Assembly: GCA_015661095.1 (NCBI GenBank)
Contig: JACVQI010000057.1
Span: 1 to 10,039 of the forward strand
DNA length: 10,039 nucleotides
Source: Gammaproteobacteria bacterium
GTDB taxonomy: Bacteria; Pseudomonadota; Gammaproteobacteria; Eutrophobiales; Eutrophobiaceae
Reading direction: 5' to 3'
Part shown: in pieces, positions 7,096-10,039 of the stretch
How the letters are laid out: every line of letters starts with the position of its first letter
Position numbering within the stretch: position 1 is the first letter of the stretch
Position numbers and translations under genes: made by a program
Notes under the pieces: model-generated
Told to the model about the DNA's origin: nothing
Databases searched by the model: none
Seen by the model: only the letters and a program-made list of their open reading frames with translations

Positions 7096-7941
7096 ATGAC
7101 TGGACCCGCCCGCATCAGAGATTTGCTCGTTCATGCACAACAGCAACTGAACGACAGTGACAGCGCCCGGCTGGACGCGGAGATACTGCTGGCTTTTGTC
7201 ATGCGGGTACCGCGTGAAACTTTCTATGCCCACCCGGAGGATATGGTTGCCGCTGATCAGATCTGTGATTATTTGTCCCTGGTGTCGAGGCGGGCATCGG
7301 GATATCCGGTCGCCTATCTGACCGGACAAAAAGAGTTCTGGTCAACTGAACTGACGGTCAACCAGCATACTTTGATTCCGAGACCGGAAACGGAATGTCT
7401 GGTGGAAACCTCCCTCGAGCTGATTCCCGAACAGGCTGGTCTGGACATTCTCGATCTGGGTACCGGCAGCGGGGCTATCGCCATCGCCATCGCTAAAGAA
7501 AGACCGGGATCGCAGGTGACCGCAGTCGATGTCGTGGCCGAATCACTCACTGTCGCGCAGGCCAATGCCAGCCGGCAGCGGTTATCGAACATCCGCTTTC
7601 TGCAATCCGACTGGTTCAGCGACTTGCCGCATGCCGTCTTCGACATCATTGTCTGTAACCCGCCCTATGTCGATACACGTTACCGTGGGTTCACAGACGG
7701 GGACATCCGTTTTGAACCACGTATCGCCCTCGACGGTGGTCATCTGGGACTGACGATCATCAATCACCTCGTGCCGGCATCCATACGCCACCTGAAACCG
7801 GGCGGATACCTGCTCCTGGAACATGGCTACGATCAGGCGCCGAGCATCCAGCATCTGTTTAAACTGAATAACTATCGCAACATCAGGACTCGCTGCGATT
7901 ATGCCGGCCAGGAACGGGTCAGTTACGCCTGCCTGTCATGA
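7096..7941 (+). CDS. prmC: Release factor glutamine methyltransferase (PrmC/HemK)
   Basis: SAM-dependent N5-glutamine methyltransferase that methylates the GGQ glutamine of RF1 and RF2, speeding termination. The 281-residue product has the N-terminal helical substrate-binding domain (about 1-75), then LTGQKEFW (75-82) and the IPRPETE motif (94-100). The Rossmann SAM loop is ILDLGTGSGAIAIAIA (118-133), with acidic D145 at the end of the next strand. The catalytic NPPY tetrapeptide is at 188-191, followed by FEPRIALDGG (206-215). The size is the same as E. coli PrmC (about 277). It starts 9 bases after the prfA stop, so enzyme and substrate are coexpressed. Its TGA stop overlaps the ATG of the next gene in ATGA. 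The older name HemK reflects linkage to hemA, not a role in haem synthesis. Confidence 0.97.
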   Translation: MTGPARIRDLLVHAQQQLNDSDSARLDAEILLAFVMRVPRETFYAHPEDMVAADQICDYLSLVSRRASGYPVAYLTGQKEFWSTELTVNQHTLIPRPETECLVETSLELIPEQAGLDILDLGTGSGAIAIAIAKERPGSQVTAVDVVAESLTVAQANASRQRLSNIRFLQSDWFSDLPHAVFDIIVCNPPYVDTRYRGFTDGDIRFEPRIALDGGHLGLTIINHLVPASIRHLKPGGYLLLEHGYDQAPSIQHLFKLNNYRNIRTRCDYAGQERVSYACLS

Positions 7942-8324
7942 ACAGCCGGCGCCGCGTCCTTCGGTTTAATCAAAATGTGACAGACACGTCCGCGGCGGAA
8001 TTGCAACGGACAGTGCTGGCCATTGCCGGCGTGGAAAGTGCCGACTTTAACGACGGTAACTTAATTGTTCATTATCAATTTCCAGAGACGACGCTGGCGA
8101 CGATACTGCGGACAATTAAACAAAGTAATGTCCAGGCATTATCAAAACCGCTTAACCGCTATAAGAATTTAATCCTGGCCTTCATGGAGGAAAATGAACG
8201 GGACTACCTTACCTATCGCTGCGGCTGGCGCCGCTACCTGGAAGATATTTACCGGCAGCATTTCGATAGCGGCCAGCACGACCGGATCGATATCCGCAAG
8301 CAAACCTGGAGAAAATATAAATAG
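7938..8324 (+). CDS. Uncharacterised 128-residue protein with a degenerate HMA-like N-terminal domain
   Basis: I do not recognise a named family. The ATG overlaps the prmC stop (ATGA), a strong sign that the gene is real and translationally coupled. Residues 6-66 follow the beta-alpha-beta-beta-alpha-beta pattern of heavy-metal-associated domains: strand VLRFNQ, helix AAELQRTVLAI, the characteristic AGVES turn (30-34), strands around ADFN and LIVHY, then helix TLATILRTIKQ. The CxxC metal site expected near residues 17-20 reads TSAA, and the only cysteine is C95. Copper or zinc binding by the usual site is therefore unlikely. Residues 68-128 form a charged, Arg/Tyr/Trp-rich tail (YRCGWRRYLEDIYRQ at 93-107, RKQTWRKYK at the end) with no signal peptide or membrane segment. 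A cytoplasmic protein, perhaps binding nucleic acid or protein, is inference only. The fold call is by pattern and moderate. Confidence 0.75.
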   Translation: MNSRRRVLRFNQNVTDTSAAELQRTVLAIAGVESADFNDGNLIVHYQFPETTLATILRTIKQSNVQALSKPLNRYKNLILAFMEENERDYLTYRCGWRRYLEDIYRQHFDSGQHDRIDIRKQTWRKYK

Positions 8325-8344
8325 CGGGGATCAGCGCTGACTAT

Positions 8345-8371
8345 CCCGGATTTCATTACATTCCATCCGGG
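8345..8371. terminator. Hairpin between convergent genes, possible terminator
   Basis: CCCGGAT (8345-8351) and ATCCGGG (8365-8371) form a perfect 7-bp GC-rich stem around a 13-base loop, 21 bases after the stop of the small HMA-like gene. The plus-strand tail is CTTTGGTTG, only a weak T-run, and the minus strand has none. Termination, if any, would mainly serve the plus-strand operon. A 10-base palindrome TCAGCGCTGA sits just before it (8331-8340). A second weak hairpin, TTACAA/TTGTAA (8384-8389 and 8401-8406), lies near the end of the VOC gene. Confidence 0.35.
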
Positions 8372-8417
8372 CTTTGGTTGCAGTTACAACAATTCGGGCA
8401 TTGTAAAATCTCATCAA

Positions 8418-8876
8418 TTAACTTGATAGCGCCTTGTCGCCCCATTGTTGTTCCGAAGGAGGCAGGGCGTCATATTCCGCCAGTTCGACTCTGATGCCCA
8501 GTCCTGCTTCCGGCGGTATCCACGCCAGCCTGAATGGGTAACCCGGAAATAACCAGTCCTGTTTGGCCTCCAGGAGTTCTATCCCCTGATCCTTCAGCTT
8601 CTGAATCTCTGCATCATAATTATCAATCATGAAGCAATAACTGAAGATGCCGTCTCCATTCTTACGCAAAAACTGGTTGAAGATATCATCCGCATCCGTG
8701 GTCGGTTGCAAAAATTCAATCCGCACTTTTTCAAACGGCAGTATGCCTATCTTCACCGTCGGGAATTCAGTGACGAACCCCTTGCTGCCCGGGACCAGGC
8801 CCAGCAGGGACTCGTATAACTTCATGGTCCTGGCTAAATCCTTAACTACGAATGTGACATGGGAAAATTTTTTCAT
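8418..8876 (-). CDS. VOC-superfamily (glyoxalase / methylmalonyl-CoA epimerase-like) protein
   Basis: A 152-residue protein of the vicinal oxygen chelate fold, with two beta-alpha-beta-beta-beta modules. It opens with FSHVTFVVKDLARTMKLYESLLGL, the usual first strand and helix. Likely metal ligands are H6, E54 in VRIEFLQP, and E131 in GIRVELAEYD. The segment GIFSYCFMIDN (77-87) aligns with GMHHICIEVDN of methylmalonyl-CoA epimerases, but both histidines are replaced (F78, S79), so the normal four-ligand site is incomplete. Substrate is unknown; it may bind a CoA ester or another small molecule, or metal with altered geometry. I chose the ATG at 8876 because GAGGAG (8889-8884) lies 7 bases upstream, the clearest ribosome binding site in the window. 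An ATG at 8915 would add 13 unlikely residues. The gene faces against its neighbours and interrupts the prmC-moeB order known from Pseudomonas. Confidence 0.85.
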   Translation of the reverse strand: MKKFSHVTFVVKDLARTMKLYESLLGLVPGSKGFVTEFPTVKIGILPFEKVRIEFLQPTTDADDIFNQFLRKNGDGIFSYCFMIDNYDAEIQKLKDQGIELLEAKQDWLFPGYPFRLAWIPPEAGLGIRVELAEYDALPPSEQQWGDKALSS

Positions 8877-8907
8877 CTTATCGCTCCTCGTTTTTTGTTT
8901 TGTCTCA

Positions 8908-8936
8908 AGTATCACAATATCCAGTGTCGCCGTCCA
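8908..8936 (-). promoter_or_regulatory. Candidate sigma-70 promoter for the VOC gene
   Basis: On the minus strand, TGGACG (8936-8931) and GATACT (8913-8908) are separated by exactly 17 bases. Each matches its consensus at four of six positions, and a TG one base before the -10 makes an extended -10. The predicted start near 8901 gives a leader of about 25 bases containing the GAGGAG ribosome binding site. The layout is plausible but the hexamers are only moderate. Confidence 0.3.
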
Positions 8937-9035
8937 GAATAAAAAATGTGTTCGTTTTTAACAAGGTATCATCCAACGACGCCAATTTGCGGCAGGTTCT
9001 ACAAGCCTGGCCGTGAATGGCATATACTCACATTT

Positions 9036-9833
9036 ATGAATGACGAGCAATTACTGCGCTACAGCCGACAAATCATGCTGCCGGAGATCGATGCCCGCGG
9101 GCAACTGCGGCTGGCGGAGGCGACGGTTTTAATTATTGGTCTCGGCGGTCTGGGATCACCGGCAGCTATTTACCTGGCGGCGGCCGGTGTCGGCCACCTG
9201 ATCCTGGTCGATTTCGACAAGGTGGATCTGTCCAATCTGCAGCGGCAGATCCTGCACCAGACCCCGGATATCGGCCGCCTGAAAGTGGAATCGGCCCGGG
9301 ACCATCTGCTGGCAATCAATCCCGATGTCAAACTGACTTTGATAAATCATGCAATGGAAATGGAAGAACTGTTGCAGCAGGTCGTGCAGGCGGATGTGGT
9401 GCTGGATGCCAGCGATAATTTCCAGACCCGCTTCGCCATCAATGCCGCCTGCGTCCAGAGTAAAACACCGCTGGTCTCCGGTGCGGCCATACGGTTTGAA
9501 GCACAACTCAGCGTCTTTGACTTGCGCAGCGATGCATCGCCCTGTTACCGCTGCCTGTACGGCGACAGCGCCAGGATCGATGAAACCTGTACCGCCAACG
9601 GCGTGATCGCTCCCCTGCTGGGCATCGCCGGCAGCATCCAGGCCATGGAAGCGATGAAATTGATCATGGGGATAGGCCAGTCCCTGACCGGTAAATTATT
9701 GCTCTTCGATGCCCTGGCCATGGAATGGCACAGCGCCAGACTGCCCAAGGATCCCGCCTGTCCTGTCTGCGGTTCAGCGACTCATGCAAGAACCAGTCAT
9801 CCTGCCAAACAGACTCAGACAACGGATGTTTGA
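9036..9833 (+). CDS. moeB: MoeB/ThiF-family E1-like adenylyltransferase
   Basis: Adenylates the C-terminal Gly-Gly of a ubiquitin-like sulfur carrier (MoaD for molybdopterin, or ThiS/CysO-type partners) so that sulfur can be loaded. The 265-residue product begins MNDEQLLRYSRQIMLPEID, the family N-terminus, which fixes the start; the frame stays open upstream to an unlikely ATG at 8946. Visible parts are the nucleotide loop GLGGLGSPAA (35-44), DFDKVDLSNLQRQ (59-71, with ATP-binding Asp and Arg), DASDNFQTRF (124-133, catalytic-region D127), and the zinc pairs CYRC (C170, C173) and CPVC (C242, C245). TCTANGVIAPLLG (184-196) covers the region of the ThiF-type cysteine (C185). A tail of about 20 residues past the last zinc cysteine makes it longer than E. 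coli MoeB (249). No rhodanese domain is present. Whether it serves MoaD, ThiS or another carrier cannot be told here. The symbol follows Pseudomonas synteny. Confidence 0.92.
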   Translation: MNDEQLLRYSRQIMLPEIDARGQLRLAEATVLIIGLGGLGSPAAIYLAAAGVGHLILVDFDKVDLSNLQRQILHQTPDIGRLKVESARDHLLAINPDVKLTLINHAMEMEELLQQVVQADVVLDASDNFQTRFAINAACVQSKTPLVSGAAIRFEAQLSVFDLRSDASPCYRCLYGDSARIDETCTANGVIAPLLGIAGSIQAMEAMKLIMGIGQSLTGKLLLFDALAMEWHSARLPKDPACPVCGSATHARTSHPAKQTQTTDV

Positions 9834-10039
9834 ACATGCGCTGGCCAGCCCCGACCGCGAGGTGTGCGGGCTGCTGGGCGGGGTACAGGAAAAGTTGACC
9901 ACCTATTATCCGGTCAAGAATATCGCCGCGGATCAGGGTAGTGAATTTCTGATGGATCCGGCGGAACAGATCGGTATCATGAAACAACTCCGGGCAACGG
10001 GAGAATCGCTGGTGGGCATCTTCCATTCCCATCCCGGTT
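9784..10039 (+). CDS. JAMM/MPN+ (Mov34, Mec-like) metalloprotease, N-terminal part only
   Basis: The window holds the first 85 codons; the frame is still open at the right edge. The sequence has the JAMM signature: the conserved glutamate E26 in REVCGLLGG (25-33), and GIFHSHPG (78-85) containing the zinc-binding H81-x-H83. The Ser and Asp that complete the motif would fall just outside. Bacterial JAMM proteins of this small type include Mec of Mycobacterium, which cuts cysteine or extensions from the C-terminus of a ubiquitin-like sulfur carrier. Placement directly after an E1-like moeB fits such a role, but the carrier is not in view. The ATG at 9784 gives the usual VILPNRLRQRMFEHA lead and overlaps moeB by 50 bases. 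The in-frame ATG at 9826 would overlap by 8 but cut into the first helix. No clear Shine-Dalgarno site precedes either. Confidence 0.85.
   Translation, partial: MQEPVILPNRLRQRMFEHALASPDREVCGLLGGVQEKLTTYYPVKNIAADQGSEFLMDPAEQIGIMKQLRATGESLVGIFHSHPG

Noticed and set aside
8647..8961. Plus-strand open frame of 104 codons opposite the VOC gene
   Set aside because: The minus-strand frame has a good ribosome binding site and a recognisable VOC pattern. The plus frame has neither.
8946..9035. Thirty extra in-frame residues before the moeB ATG at 9036
   Set aside because: They do not resemble the family N-terminus, whereas MNDEQLLRYSRQIMLPEI at 9036 matches it directly.
1..10039. Mobile element, CRISPR array, phage gene or integration scar
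   Set aside because: No transposase, integrase, regularly spaced repeat, terminal inverted repeat or duplicated tRNA end was found. The tRNA-Gln has intact genes tightly on both sides.

Overview
The window looks like a chromosomal housekeeping segment from a gammaproteobacterium of moderate GC content. Every confidently named protein aligns by eye with gammaproteobacterial versions. The gene order, with a TPR lipoprotein, lolB, ispE, tRNA-Gln and prs on one strand and hemA, prfA, prmC and moeB diverging from them, is the arrangement I know from Pseudomonas (PA4667-PA4670 and PA4666-PA4663). The organism need not be Pseudomonas: the inserted small genes and the JAMM gene after moeB suggest another lineage. 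I cannot name the genus from sequence alone.

Left arm (1-4439, minus strand). Read in the direction of transcription it holds a TPR lipoprotein resembling LbcA, lolB (outer-membrane lipoprotein receptor), ispE (isoprenoid precursor kinase), tRNA-Gln(UUG), and prs (PRPP synthetase, cut by the left edge). Gaps are short, with only 3 bases between lolB and ispE and 23 between ispE and the tRNA, so much of it is probably one transcript. The first two products are both predicted outer-membrane lipoproteins.

Centre (4440-4666). An AT-rich divergent promoter region separates the two arms. It contains an exact match to the IHF consensus.

Right arm (4667-8324, plus strand). hemA makes glutamate-1-semialdehyde for haem, prfA is release factor 1, and prmC methylates the GGQ glutamine of release factors. 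A 128-residue uncharacterised gene follows, overlapping prmC by ATGA. Its N-terminal half looks like a heavy-metal-associated (HMA) fold without the CxxC metal site.

Accessory insertion and right edge (8325-10039). A hairpin lies between convergent genes. Next is a minus-strand VOC/glyoxalase-like gene with the clearest Shine-Dalgarno site in the window. Then comes moeB (E1-like adenylyltransferase), overlapped by the start of a JAMM/MPN+ metalloprotease gene that the right edge truncates. The moeB-JAMM pair and the HMA-like gene are the parts most worth following up. I see no insertion sequence, CRISPR array, phage gene or integration site.
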